Part shown: positions 8,564 through 17,187 of the stretch, one piece after another | Layout: every line of letters begins with the position of its first letter | Numbering within the stretch: position 1 is the first letter of the stretch | Source: Acidobacteriota bacterium | GTDB lineage: Bacteria; Acidobacteriota; Blastocatellia; HR10 | DNA: 34,031 nt | Assembly: GCA_030550025.1 (NCBI GenBank) | Contig: JAUQQC010000020.1 | Coordinates: 1-34,031, forward strand | Direction of reading: 5' to 3' | Notes under the pieces: generated by a model | Databases searched by the model: none | What the model saw: the letters and a program-made list of their open reading frames with translations, nothing else | Told to the model about the DNA's origin: nothing | Translations under genes and position numbers: made by a program

Positions 8564-9556
8564 GTGCGCGCCATTGGTGGAGTGATCGCCATTCTCCTTC
8601 TGGCTTCTTTGAGCGGGTGTGACCGGGCGGTTCGCCGGCCGCAGGGGGAGGAAGGCATTGTGCTTTCGACCGATGTGCCCGTTCGGAACTCGACGGCGGT
8701 TTTGGCCGTCGAGCTGACGAAGCTTCAACGCGGCCAAGAGGTGGAGATCCTGGAGCGGAAAGGAAGGGAGTGGATGCGCGTCCGGACGCGAGGGGGGATC
8801 GAAGGATGGGTGGAGGCGCGCCACGTGCTGAGCAAGCGGGCATTCGAGCGGGCGCGAGCGTTGGAACGGGAGATGGCGCCTATCGAGCGGCAGGCGCTCG
8901 GGCAGCTTGTGGGAAGCGCCGCGATTCGACTGACGCCCGGTCGCGCATCGGAAGAGAACGTGCTCTTTTATGCGCCCGCTGGAACGCCCGTAGATGTTCT
9001 GCGTCGCGAACGGACGTCGCGGTTAGGACAGGATGTGCTCCCGCGGCGCTATCAGCCGCCTGCGCGCCGCGCTCGATCCCTCGAACCCATGCCGCCTTCA
9101 GACCTCTGGTACTGCGTGCGGCTGCCCGAATCGTTCCTCATCCGGGTGGGGTGGGTATATGCCCCTCTGGTGGAATTGAAAGTCCCGGATCGGTTGCGCC
9201 ATCTGCAAGGCGAGTATGTCTTCGTCGCGTGGTATGAGCTGGCCTCAGTCGAGGACCCGGAGATCGGGACCTCCTATCACTACCTGACCTTCGATGCGCA
9301 TCGAACGGCCCCTGTTCCGGGCACGGACTTCGAGCGACTGCGCCTCTGGATTTGGGACGTCGAGCGACATCGGTACAAGATCGGGCGCTGGGAGATCGCG
9401 CACGGTGTCCTTCCCATCAAGCATTGGCGCGACGGGACGCTGCACCGATTTCGGATGCAGCTCTACGATCCGAAGACGGGGGAATTGACCGACGTCGAAT
9501 ATCTCGTGGACGTGAGTGCTCTGTTTTCTCCCCGGCTGCTTCGTTCTCGGCCATAA
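8564..9556 (+). CDS. SH3-domain lipoprotein
   Basis: Protein of 330 residues with a GTG start behind a GGAGGA site. The N-terminus is a lipoprotein signal with lipobox LSGC (Cys19), so it should be lipidated and exported. Residues about 30-88 resemble a bacterial SH3 domain (VPVRNST, LQRGQEVEILERKGREWMRVRT, GIEGWVEARHVLS). A second, longer SH3-like segment is likely at about 113-210 (GSAAIRLTPG, WYCVRL, GWVYAPLVEL). The C-terminal third (HLQGEYVFVAWYELAS onward) is not recognised. Such proteins usually bind peptidoglycan or envelope partners. It follows the ACP-KS-GNAT-PIG-L genes after a 104-base gap with its own promoter. Confidence 0.75.
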   Translation: MRAIGGVIAILLLASLSGCDRAVRRPQGEEGIVLSTDVPVRNSTAVLAVELTKLQRGQEVEILERKGREWMRVRTRGGIEGWVEARHVLSKRAFERARALEREMAPIERQALGQLVGSAAIRLTPGRASEENVLFYAPAGTPVDVLRRERTSRLGQDVLPRRYQPPARRARSLEPMPPSDLWYCVRLPESFLIRVGWVYAPLVELKVPDRLRHLQGEYVFVAWYELASVEDPEIGTSYHYLTFDAHRTAPVPGTDFERLRLWIWDVERHRYKIGRWEIAHGVLPIKHWRDGTLHRFRMQLYDPKTGELTDVEYLVDVSALFSPRLLRSRP

Positions 9557-9596
9557 CTTGCCGGAGGGTGAGCGCTCGGCGTATGCTCTCAGGCGT

Positions 9597-10388
9597 ATGA
9601 GATGGAGATGCCGCTCAGCCGTTGGGCTCCTCTGGCTTCTCTTCATGGGAGCGCCGATCCCGTCGGCGACTCAAGACAAAAAGGCCTTGGAGATCGTGCA
9701 CCGGACCATCGCGGCCTATGGGGGGGAGGCCTCCGTGTATTTGCTGCGCCAGAAGGGGCAACTGCGTGGCTTCGTGAAGGCCTATCTGGAGGACGGTAGC
9801 ACCCGCGAGGGGGAGATCACCATTCGTTTCCTCCATCGCTTGGAGAAACAGGATGAGTTGCGGCAGGTCGAGCTGCGGTTTCCCAACGCGCCGACGCTCA
9901 TCATCACTTACGATGGGGAGCGCGTATGGGGGACGGAAAACGGAGCGCCCATCGTCCTACGCTTGCGCACGGAAGCGGCGTTTCGAGCGGAGCTGAAGCA
10001 CAACTACGAGACGCTCTTGCGCTATCGCGAGTACAAGGCCGAAGTGAAATATGTCGGGCGAGAGAAACGGAGTGGGATTGACGTCGACGTCGTCGACCTC
10101 ACCTTGCCGGATGGCTCGACCACGCGTTATTTCATCAGCGCGCGGACGTTTCGTATCCTCCACCTCGAATACGACGTCTCGGTCCCATCGGTGAGGAAAC
10201 CGATTCGATTTCGGGACTCCTTCTACGACTTCCGCGTCGTACAGACGACGCTCGTGCCATATCGTGTCGAGCGGTACGAGGACGGGCGACTCGTGCAAGA
10301 GATTCGGTTCACGGAAATCGCTTACGGGGTGCAGATCGAGGAGGCGCAGTTTCGGCCCTCCGGCTCGGGGGATGGGAAACGCCTCTGA
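9597..10388 (+). CDS. Exported LolA-like / outer-membrane lipoprotein-sorting-like protein
   Basis: Protein of 263 residues. ATG 9597 gives a signal peptide (MRWRCRS, hydrophobic LLWLLFMGAP, PSA|T). After it come an alpha-helical start (KKALEIVHRTIAAYGGE) and a series of alternating strands ending in a hydrophobic-cavity pattern (GIDVDVVDLTLPDGSTTRYFIS, FRILHLEYDV, VPYRVERYEDGRLVQEIRFTEI). This matches the LolA/LolB-like fold of periplasmic lipid carriers at the level of strand order only; no unique motif proves it. It lies 40 bases after the SH3 lipoprotein gene, probably in the same transcript. As the last gene of a lipid-type cluster it could ferry a lipid product, which is inference. It ends convergently, 72 bases from the trp operon. 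Confidence 0.6.
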   Translation: MRWRCRSAVGLLWLLFMGAPIPSATQDKKALEIVHRTIAAYGGEASVYLLRQKGQLRGFVKAYLEDGSTREGEITIRFLHRLEKQDELRQVELRFPNAPTLIITYDGERVWGTENGAPIVLRLRTEAAFRAELKHNYETLLRYREYKAEVKYVGREKRSGIDVDVVDLTLPDGSTTRYFISARTFRILHLEYDVSVPSVRKPIRFRDSFYDFRVVQTTLVPYRVERYEDGRLVQEIRFTEIAYGVQIEEAQFRPSGSGDGKRL

Positions 10389-10460
10389 GAAGACGTCGGG
10401 AGAGATCGTCTCTGCTGAGCTCCGCGCGTCCTCCCTGCCGCTTGTGCGTCGAAGGTGCGC

Positions 10461-11471
10461 TCACAACGTTCGTCCCACGGCGGCGGCGATCTGCCGGAGT
10501 TGTCCGACTAATTCGTAGAGTTGTTCGGGCAGCAGCGCTTGTGGGCCATCGCAGAGCGCTTCTTCAGGCCGATGGTGCACCTCGATGAGCAGGCCATCGG
10601 CGCCGGCAGCGACGGCTGCGCGGGCCATGGGCGGGACTTTATCGCGCCGTCCCGTGCCATGGCTTGGATCGGCGATCACGGGCAGGTAGGTGAGCTTCTT
10701 GAAGACGGGAATGGCCGAGATATCGAGCGTATACCGGAGCGAGGTCTCGAACGTGCGAATCCCGCGCTCGCAAAGCATGACGTTCGGGTTGCCGCCGGAG
10801 ACGATGTACTCAGCCGCAAGCAGTGTCTCTTCGATGGTCGCTGCTGGACCACGCTTGAGGAGCACGGGCTTGGGCTGTCGGCCCAATTCCTTGAGCAGGT
10901 TGAAGTGCTGCATGTTGCGAGCGCCGACCTGCAAGACGTCCACGTATTCGGACATGAGAGGGATCTGCGCGATCTCCATCACCTCCGAGACGACAAGCAG
11001 ACCGTAGCGATCGGCAGCTTCGCGCAAGTAGCGCAAACCCTCTTCGCCGAGCCCCTGGAAGCTGTAGGGCGAAGTGCGCGGCTTGAACGCTCCGCCGCGC
11101 AGGATCTTCGCGCCCGCGCGTTTGACGGCGTCGGCGATCTCCAAAACCTGCTCGCGGCTTTCGACCGCGCAGGGGCCGGCCATGAGGACGATCTCGCGAC
11201 CGCCGATCACGACATCGCCAAGGCGAATCTCCAAATCCTCCTGCCGGAAGGAACGGCTCACGAGCTTATAGGGCGTCGTCACGCGGAGGACTTCGGCGAC
11301 GCCGGGCAGTAATTCCAGCTCGCGCGCGTCCACGATCTTCTGGCCGACGGCCCCCAAGACCGTCCGCGTGATCCCCGTCGAGCGGTGGACGTCAAAGCCC
11401 AGGTGCATGAGCTTCTCAATGACGCGCGCGATCTGTTCCTCGGTAGCATTCTCCTCCATGACGATGATCAT
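10461..11471 (-). CDS. aroF: 3-deoxy-7-phosphoheptulonate (DAHP) synthase, class I-beta with ACT-like domain
   Basis: First enzyme of the shikimate pathway, condensing phosphoenolpyruvate with erythrose-4-phosphate. At 336 residues it has the length of the Thermotoga-type enzyme. Residues 1-68 form the ferredoxin-like regulatory domain that in Thermotoga maritima senses tyrosine ([23 protein letters not shown]). The barrel follows with metal ligand Cys101 in [29 protein letters not shown] and [17 protein letters not shown] 11471 has an AGGAGGGAG site and fits the domain edge; the frame runs further upstream without a ribosome site. It is last in the coaX-trp operon, 16 bases after the chorismate mutase stop. 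Control by aromatic amino acids through the N-domain is likely from the family. Confidence 0.93.
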   Translation of the reverse strand: MIIVMEENATEEQIARVIEKLMHLGFDVHRSTGITRTVLGAVGQKIVDARELELLPGVAEVLRVTTPYKLVSRSFRQEDLEIRLGDVVIGGREIVLMAGPCAVESREQVLEIADAVKRAGAKILRGGAFKPRTSPYSFQGLGEEGLRYLREAADRYGLLVVSEVMEIAQIPLMSEYVDVLQVGARNMQHFNLLKELGRQPKPVLLKRGPAATIEETLLAAEYIVSGGNPNVMLCERGIRTFETSLRYTLDISAIPVFKKLTYLPVIADPSHGTGRRDKVPPMARAAVAAGADGLLIEVHHRPEEALCDGPQALLPEQLYELVGQLRQIAAAVGRTL

Positions 11472-11487
11472 CTCTGCTCCCTCCTTC

Positions 11488-11787
11488 TTATCCCCGGCGC
11501 GGCTCGTCCAGACCATCGGAGGATTCCGCGGCGAGCCGTTCGAGTCGGCGCGATTCATCAATGATGCGCTCGAAGAGGCGCTGCAACGCGTCGTCATCGA
11601 GCGGGCCGCGATTGAGGCGTCGCACGCGCTCTAACACCTGTTGCTCGCGCTCTGGGGAATAGATGGGCAGATTCTGCGCCCGTTTCAATCTCCCGATCTC
11701 GAGGGCGCAGCGCGAGCGCCGATTCAACAGCTCGACCAACTGTGCGTCGATCTCGTCGATCATCCGCCGCCAATCTTCGATATCCAC
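11488..11787 (-). CDS. Chorismate mutase, AroQ type
   Basis: Ninety-nine-residue all-helical enzyme converting chorismate to prephenate for phenylalanine and tyrosine. The AroQ pattern is complete: WRRMIDEIDAQLVELLNRR, LEIGRLKRAQ, SPEREQQVL, with the expected active-site Arg/Lys series (Arg7-8, Arg24, Lys35, Arg47, Glu48). Translation starts at GTG 11787 behind a strong GAGGAGGT site. It sits between trpA and DAHP synthase. In Bacillus and relatives this domain is fused to DAHP synthase, while here the two are separate adjacent genes and could still form a complex. Confidence 0.9.
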   Translation of the reverse strand: MDIEDWRRMIDEIDAQLVELLNRRSRCALEIGRLKRAQNLPIYSPEREQQVLERVRRLNRGPLDDDALQRLFERIIDESRRLERLAAESSDGLDEPRRG

Positions 11788-11799
11788 GGTGTGACCTCC

Positions 11800-12606
11800 T
11801 CAGTCTGGGGTTTCCGCCGCTCCGGTCTTCAGCCATTGGGCGAAACGGGCGACACGTTCGACCAGATCGGGCTCTCCGGCATGCCGCTCGATCTGCTGGA
11901 CGAGCGCGCTGCCGACCACCGCCGCATCCGCATAGCGCCAGATCTCCCGCACGTGCTCCGGTCGAGAGATGCCGAAGCCGACGGCGACGGGTAAATCCGT
12001 ATGGCGGCGCACGCGCTCGACCGTCGGACGCATCGCCTCCGAGAGCTGCTCGCGCGTTCCCGTCACGCCGGTGCGCGAGACGACGTAGATGAAGCCCGAG
12101 GCCGAACGCGCGATCGTTGCGATCCGTTCGTCCGGGCTCGTCGGCGCGACGAGGAAAATCGTCTCGATTCCCTGCGCGCCCATCGCTTGTCGAAACTCCT
12201 CGGCTTCTTCCGGGACGAGATCGGTCGCGAGCACGCCATCAATGCCCACGACTGCCATCTCTCGCGCCAGGCGCGGGAGCCCGAATTGTAACAGGGGGTT
12301 GAGGTAGCTGAAAAGGACGATCGGGATGTCCGAGTGCCGACGGACGTCGGCGATGATGTCCAGGCAGTCGCGAAGGCGCGTGCCCCGACGCAATGCCCGC
12401 TCTGCAGCGCGTTGAATGATCGGCCCATCAGCGATGGGGTCGGAGAAGGGGATGCCGAGCTCAATGACGTCTGCGCCCGCCTCCTCCAGGGCTCGGATCA
12501 AGCGCGCGGTCGTCTCCAGATCCGGATCGCCGGCGGTCAGATACGGGATGAACCCCTTCCGCCCCGTTCGTCGCAAAGCCTCCAGCCGCTCTCGAATCCG
12601 ACTCAT
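11800..12606 (-). CDS. trpA: Tryptophan synthase alpha subunit
   Basis: Cytoplasmic TIM-barrel subunit of 268 residues that cleaves indole-3-glycerol phosphate and channels indole to TrpB. Catalytic Glu49 and Asp60 fall at the same numbers as in the enteric enzyme, inside [19 protein letters not shown]. Other family motifs are [34 protein letters not shown] and PVAVGFGIS. The ATG at 12606 overlaps the trpB stop as ATGA, coupling the two subunits. The stop lies 12 bases before the chorismate mutase start. Confidence 0.96.
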   Translation of the reverse strand: MSRIRERLEALRRTGRKGFIPYLTAGDPDLETTARLIRALEEAGADVIELGIPFSDPIADGPIIQRAAERALRRGTRLRDCLDIIADVRRHSDIPIVLFSYLNPLLQFGLPRLAREMAVVGIDGVLATDLVPEEAEEFRQAMGAQGIETIFLVAPTSPDERIATIARSASGFIYVVSRTGVTGTREQLSEAMRPTVERVRRHTDLPVAVGFGISRPEHVREIWRYADAAVVGSALVQQIERHAGEPDLVERVARFAQWLKTGAAETPD

Positions 12607-13817
12607 GGTGACGGCGTTCCCTCACGGTGGAGCCAGTCGGCGACCGTTTGCACATCTTTGTCGCCCCGACCGGAGAGATTGACGATGAGGATTTGATTGC
12701 GTGGCATCGTCGGTGCGAGACGGCACGCGTAAGCGAGCGCATGCGCGCTCTCCAAAGCCGGGAGGATGCCTTCCAAGCGTGCGAGCAGTTGAAAAGCATC
12801 GAGCGCTTCCCGATCGCTGACCGAGACGTACGCGATACGTCCCCGATCCCGCCAGTATGCATGCTCCGGTCCGACGGCAGCGTAGTCCAATCCGGCGGCG
12901 ACCGAATGCGTGAGGGCGATCTGTCCATCTTCGTCCTGTAGGACGTACGTATAGGTGCCGTGCAAGACGCCGGGCCGACCGCTGGCGAAGCGCGCGGCGT
13001 GCTCGCCAAGCGCATGGCCGCGGCCGCCGGCCTCTACGCCGATCATCCGCACCTGTGGCTCGGCCAGAAATTCATAAAAGAGGCCGATGGCGTTGCTCCC
13101 TCCGCCGACGCACGCGACGAGGACATCGGGCAAGCGCCCTTCGCACTCGAGAATTTGTTCGCGCGTCTCGCGCCCGATGAGCGATTGGAAGTCGCGCACG
13201 ATCATGGGATAGGGATGCGGCCCGAGCACCGAGCCGAGCAGGTAATGGGTCGTCTCGACATACGTCACCCAATCGCGCAAGGCTTCGCTGATGGCGTCCT
13301 TGAGCGTGCGACTTCCGGCCTCCACGCCGCGCACTTCCGCTCCGAGCAGTTGCATGCGGAAGACGTTGAGCGCTTGGCGCCGCATGTCTTCCGTCCCCAT
13401 GTAAATGACGCACTGCAAGCCGAGCAGCGCGCAGGCCGTCGCCGTCGCTACGCCATGCTGTCCGGCTCCGGTCTCGGCGATCACGCGCGTCTTCCCCATG
13501 CGCTTGGCCAGAAGCGCTTGGCCGAGCGCATTGTTGATCTTATGGGCACCCGTGTGGCAGAGGTCTTCGCGCTTGAGATAGATTTTCGCACCCCCGAGAT
13601 GCTCGGTCAGCCGCCGGGCGAAGAAGAGCGGCGTCGGTCTCCCCACATAGGTGCGAAGCAACTCCTGCAGCTCGCGGTGAAAGTCCGGGTCTTCGCGCGC
13701 CGCCATGTAGGCTTCGGTCAGCTCTTGCAACGGATGCATGAGCGTCTCCGGGACAAATCGTCCCCCATATGGGCCGAAATGCCCTCGCGCGTCGGGAAGC
13801 GAAGAGGCCATGCTCAT
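12603..13817 (-). CDS. trpB: Tryptophan synthase beta subunit
   Basis: PLP enzyme of 404 residues joining indole and serine to tryptophan; it works as alpha2-beta2 with TrpA. The PLP Lys93 is in [13 protein letters not shown], the phosphate loop is [11 protein letters not shown], and [24 protein letters not shown], and the C-terminal LSGRGDKDV are typical of the TrpB1 (allosteric) type. ATG 13817 has a GGAG site seven bases upstream and overlaps the trpF stop as ATGA; a second ATG at 13811 is possible. The frame is open well upstream, but that stretch is trpF read out of frame. Confidence 0.96.
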   Translation of the reverse strand: MSMASSLPDARGHFGPYGGRFVPETLMHPLQELTEAYMAAREDPDFHRELQELLRTYVGRPTPLFFARRLTEHLGGAKIYLKREDLCHTGAHKINNALGQALLAKRMGKTRVIAETGAGQHGVATATACALLGLQCVIYMGTEDMRRQALNVFRMQLLGAEVRGVEAGSRTLKDAISEALRDWVTYVETTHYLLGSVLGPHPYPMIVRDFQSLIGRETREQILECEGRLPDVLVACVGGGSNAIGLFYEFLAEPQVRMIGVEAGGRGHALGEHAARFASGRPGVLHGTYTYVLQDEDGQIALTHSVAAGLDYAAVGPEHAYWRDRGRIAYVSVSDREALDAFQLLARLEGILPALESAHALAYACRLAPTMPRNQILIVNLSGRGDKDVQTVADWLHREGTPSP

Positions 13818-14497
13818 GATCGCGCTCCTTCGAAAATGCTCGAACCGTCTTCGCGCTCTGGAAGGCCGCGCGCGCCGGCTGCCTTCGCCGCGGCGATGAA
13901 CGCGCGCATTCGCTCGACGTCTTTCTTTCCAGGGCACGCCTCCACACCCGTACACACATCGACGGCATAAGGTTGGACGCAACGAACGGCTTCGGCGACG
14001 TTCTCCGGCGAGAGGCCACCGGCCAGAATCAACACGGAGACGAACGACTTCGCTCGTCGCGCCAGCGTCCAGTCGAAGCGTTCGCCCGTCCCGCCATACG
14101 CGCCCGCCCGAGCGGCATCGAGCAAGATCGCGTGGGCCGGATACATCGCCAATTCGTGCGGGTGAAACTCGGGACCGACGCGCACGGCCTTGATGACGCG
14201 CCACCGCTCAGCGACTCGTCGGCAGAGGGCGGGCGATTCGTCTCCGTGAAGTTGAACGACGGCGAGCCCCGCCTCGACGACGATGCGCGCCATCGCGTCC
14301 AGATCGTCCTCGTTCACGAAGATGCCCACCGGCGTGACAAATGGCGGCAGTTGCTCGATGATCGCCCGCGCCCGCTCGGGCTCGATATATCGCGGGCTCT
14401 TCCGATAGAAGTTGAATCCGAGGGCGTCGGCGCCCGCTTCGACGGCGGCGAACGCATCCTCCACGTTCGTGATGCCGCAGATCTTCACCCGCACCAT
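13814..14497 (-). CDS. trpF: Phosphoribosylanthranilate isomerase
   Basis: TIM-barrel isomerase of 227 residues converting N-(5-phosphoribosyl)anthranilate to CdRP. The N-terminal KICGIT contains the general base Cys7; Asp127 (LLDA) is the likely general acid; the phosphate sites [12 protein letters not shown] and VDVCTGVE, with PGKKD, complete the pattern. The usual S-S-G-V-E reads C-T-G-V-E here. The start at ATG 14497 (VRVKICG) is preferred over an in-frame ATG 33 bases earlier because it fits the family and has GGAGG ten bases upstream. It begins four bases after the trpC stop. Confidence 0.94.
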   Translation of the reverse strand: MVRVKICGITNVEDAFAAVEAGADALGFNFYRKSPRYIEPERARAIIEQLPPFVTPVGIFVNEDDLDAMARIVVEAGLAVVQLHGDESPALCRRVAERWRVIKAVRVGPEFHPHELAMYPAHAILLDAARAGAYGGTGERFDWTLARRAKSFVSVLILAGGLSPENVAEAVRCVQPYAVDVCTGVEACPGKKDVERMRAFIAAAKAAGARGLPEREDGSSIFEGARS

Positions 14498-14501
14498 CGG
14501 C

Positions 14502-15296
14502 CTATGCCTCCGGTTCCTCAAGCAACGCACGAAGAGCTGCGCCCGGGTGCGCGGCGCGCATCAGGTGCTCGCCGATCAAGAAGGCGCGGTATCCGGCGCG
14601 GCGCAACTCCTCCAGCTCCGAACGCGCGCTCAAGCCGCTCTCGCTGATGAGCACGACGTCTCGAGGCGCGCGGCGAGCCAGCTCGAAGGAGACGGCGAGG
14701 TCGACGGCGAACGTGCGCAGATCGCGATTGTTCACGCCGATGAGCCGCGCGCCAGCCGCGAGCGCCTTCTCCAAATCGGCGAGATCATGGACTTCGACGA
14801 GCGCGTCCAACTTCAGTTCCTCGGCGAGTTGGCGCAAGTCCCGAAGGTGCGCCACATCCAGCAGCGCGGCGATCAAAAGCACGGCGTCGGCTCCGGCCGC
14901 TGCGGCCTCGTAGACCTGATAGGAATCGAAGAGAAAATCCTTCCGAAGCAGTGGCACGCCGACGGCGCGCCGGATCGCCCGGAGATGCTCGAGCGCTCCC
15001 TGAAAGTGGTCCTCTTCGGTCAAAACCGAGATCGCCACGGCTCCGTTGCGCTCGTATTCGCGAGCGAGGGCGACCGGATCGAAATCCTCTCGCAGCAGAC
15101 CGCGGGAGGGGGAAGCGCGTTTCACCTCGGCGACGATGTTGAGGCGATCCGATCGGGCGCACACCTGAAGGAAAGAGGGGCGGATTCCTTCACGAGCGGC
15201 CGCTTCCGCACGCACATCGGCCAGCGACTTCTTCCGCTTCGCCTCGGCCAAGCGTTCGGCCTTACGCGCGACGATCTCCTTCAGGATGTCGGACAT
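14502..15296 (-). CDS. trpC: Indole-3-glycerol phosphate synthase
   Basis: TIM-barrel enzyme of 264 residues closing the indole ring of CdRP with loss of CO2. Catalytic residues are visible: Glu57 and Lys59 in VAEVKRASPSRG, Lys119 in LLRKDFLFD, Glu168 in LVEVH, Asn190 in GVNNRDL and Glu219 in ISESG. The start MSDILKEIVARK is the normal family start with a GGGGGAGG site. It begins 35 bases inside the 3' end of trpD, an unusually long overlap for this operon. It is a separate protein, not fused to TrpF as in Escherichia coli. Confidence 0.95.
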   Translation of the reverse strand: MSDILKEIVARKAERLAEAKRKKSLADVRAEAAAREGIRPSFLQVCARSDRLNIVAEVKRASPSRGLLREDFDPVALAREYERNGAVAISVLTEEDHFQGALEHLRAIRRAVGVPLLRKDFLFDSYQVYEAAAAGADAVLLIAALLDVAHLRDLRQLAEELKLDALVEVHDLADLEKALAAGARLIGVNNRDLRTFAVDLAVSFELARRAPRDVVLISESGLSARSELEELRRAGYRAFLIGEHLMRAAHPGAALRALLEEPEA

Positions 15297-16362
15297 CGCC
15301 TCCCCCCATTTCGCTCATGGACTCGCACGCGGTCTCCTCGGCCGAAGACGCTTCATTCGTGAGGGCGATCAAGGCGCGCAACTTCTCCCAGGCTGCCCCC
15401 GTGGCGATGGCTTCCGCTGCCATCGCGATCCCTTCGCGCAACGTGCGCGCATGTCCGCTCAGGTAGAGGCCGGCGGCGGCATTGAGGAGCACGAGATCGC
15501 GCGCGGCATCCTGTCGGCGTCCGGCAAGCACCTCGCGGACGATGGTCGCACTCTCCTCGGGCGAGAGGGCGCGCAGAGCGACGAGATCATGGTGCCTTAA
15601 TCCCTCCTCTTGGGGATCAAGGAGGAAGCGCCGGATCTCTCCTTGGCGCACCTCCACGACGTGCGTCGGCCCCGCGAGGGTGAGCTCGTCCATCCCGTCA
15701 CTTCCGTGGACGACCCACACGTGTTCGGCACCGAGCTGCTCGGCGGCGCGCGCGAGCTTCTCCATGATTTGTGGATCGGATACGCCGATGAGTTGACGGC
15801 GCACGCCGGCCGGATTGGTGAGTGGGCCGAGCAAGTTGAAGATCGTTCGGACGCCGAGTTGACGGCGCACCTGCGCTACGCGCGCCGTCGCCCGATGGAA
15901 GTGCGGGGCGAACATGAAGCAAAGGCCGATCTCCTGCAGGCAACGCTCGACGACCGCCAGCGGCGGATCAATGCGCACGCCGAGCGCGGCCAGGACATCG
16001 GCGCTTCCCGTTCGGCCGCTGACGGCGCGATTCCCGTGTTTGGCAACCGGCGCGCCGGCCGCGGCGATCACTACCGCCGCCGCCGTCGAGACGTTGAACG
16101 GCTTGTGACGGCCTCCACCCGTACCTGCCGTGTCCACCACATCCGATCGCTCGCAGCGAATGCGCGGCGCGCGCGCGCGCATGGTTTCGGCGAACCCGAC
16201 GAGTTCTTCCACCGTCTCCCCTTTCATCGCCAGCGCCGTGAGCGCGGCGGCGATGAAGGCCTCGTTCGCCGTCTCCGCGAGCATCTCCTCGAGCAACGCG
16301 GCCGCTTCCGCGCGCGTGAGGTCCTCTCGCCGAAGGAGTCTCTCCAACAGCGGATGTCCCAT
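15262..16362 (-). CDS. trpD: Anthranilate phosphoribosyltransferase
   Basis: Enzyme of 366 residues transferring phosphoribose from PRPP to anthranilate. Typical motifs are KHGNRAVSGRTGSADVLAALGV, RTIFNLLGPLTNPA and HGSDGMDELTLAGPT. The PRPP-binding GTGGD loop reads GTGGG (DTAGTGGGRHKPFNVST), with Gly in place of the usual Asp; the rest looks functional. The last ~25 residues (ACESMSEMGGGDVRHPEGD) go beyond the domain and overlap trpC. It is the first trp gene of the operon, directly after an unknown gene. No trpE or trpG is present to supply anthranilate. Confidence 0.94.
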   Translation of the reverse strand: MGHPLLERLLRREDLTRAEAAALLEEMLAETANEAFIAAALTALAMKGETVEELVGFAETMRARAPRIRCERSDVVDTAGTGGGRHKPFNVSTAAAVVIAAAGAPVAKHGNRAVSGRTGSADVLAALGVRIDPPLAVVERCLQEIGLCFMFAPHFHRATARVAQVRRQLGVRTIFNLLGPLTNPAGVRRQLIGVSDPQIMEKLARAAEQLGAEHVWVVHGSDGMDELTLAGPTHVVEVRQGEIRRFLLDPQEEGLRHHDLVALRALSPEESATIVREVLAGRRQDAARDLVLLNAAAGLYLSGHARTLREGIAMAAEAIATGAAWEKLRALIALTNEASSAEETACESMSEMGGGDVRHPEGDRRA

Positions 16363-16368
16363 GGCCGT

Positions 16369-17187
16369 TCAGAGATAGAAGAGGCTGAGGCGCGGCAGAC
16401 CGTACTGCTCGCGCAAGCGCTTGGCGACGTAATTTCGGAGCGTCTGTTGGTAGAGCTCGTCGTTCATGCGCTTTCGATACTCTTTGAGTTGGCGCTCGCC
16501 TTCTGCGCGCACTTCGGCGACGCGCTCTTCAGGAAGGCCCTGAAGCAGGGCATCATACAGGATCTTCTCCAACCGCCCCAACTCCCGCTCCAGAGTCTCG
16601 AAGTCCACCTCCTGTGCCGCCCGCACGTCCTCCAGAAGGGCATCGAGCCGTCCGATCACTCGTGGAATGGCCTCGCGCAACGGGGCCAGCTCCGGTTCGC
16701 CACGCGCCTCGGCCAAACGCCGCAAGTCCGTTCGACTGCGCTCCAGATACTCGAGGACCATTTCGCGGGAGAAAGGCGGTGGCGACGGGGGCGCACCATC
16801 GGACTCCTCGCGCGCGCCGATGCGCGCGTGCTGATACTCCTGGAAACAGGCCATCACTTCCTGCTGACAGTAGAGGATCGAGTTGATGCGCCGGGTTCGA
16901 GGGCGCGCCTCATAGGCGTCGAAGACGCGATCCACGGCGCGCAAGACCACATGGAGCGGAATTCCCATGTCCTTCCACGTCTCGATCATCGCCCAATCGA
17001 GCGTGGAGAGCAACAGATGCTTTCCCCGCCGCCGCGCGAAGTGCTCTTCGACCTCGGTGAAATAGTTGAAGTAGTTCACGACGAAGTCATCGGCGGGGCG
17101 AGAGCGCTCCTCCATCCTCGGGGATCGCTCCTCCAGCCCGCCGCCTTCTCTCCCTTCATCGGGCCTGGTGTCGTTGAACGCGCTCAT
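16369..17187 (-). CDS. Conserved-looking protein of unknown function, helical
   Basis: I do not recognise this gene. It lies between coaX and trpD in the same operon, overlapping the coaX end by about 30 bases and stopping six bases before trpD. From ATG 17187 the product is 272 residues; an alternative ATG at 17115, after a GGAGGAG, would remove a low-complexity acidic/charged start. The core (NYFNYFTEVEEHFARRRG, LLLSTLDWAMIETWKDMGIPLHVVLRAVDRVF) looks folded and under selection, with aromatic-rich helices. A Pro-rich linker (PPSPPPFS) leads to a long alpha-helical, heptad-like C-terminal half (RDLRRLAEARG, RLDALLEDVRAAQEVDFETLERELGRLEKIL). There is no signal peptide or membrane segment, so it is probably cytoplasmic. 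No role in tryptophan or CoA synthesis can be read from it. Confidence 0.7.
   Translation of the reverse strand: MSAFNDTRPDEGREGGGLEERSPRMEERSRPADDFVVNYFNYFTEVEEHFARRRGKHLLLSTLDWAMIETWKDMGIPLHVVLRAVDRVFDAYEARPRTRRINSILYCQQEVMACFQEYQHARIGAREESDGAPPSPPPFSREMVLEYLERSRTDLRRLAEARGEPELAPLREAIPRVIGRLDALLEDVRAAQEVDFETLERELGRLEKILYDALLQGLPEERVAEVRAEGERQLKEYRKRMNDELYQQTLRNYVAKRLREQYGLPRLSLFYL

Noticed and set aside
10389..10460. Short inverted repeat AGAGA-TCG-TCTCT between convergent genes as a bidirectional terminator
   Set aside because: Five-base arms without GC-rich extension or T tract are too weak to call.
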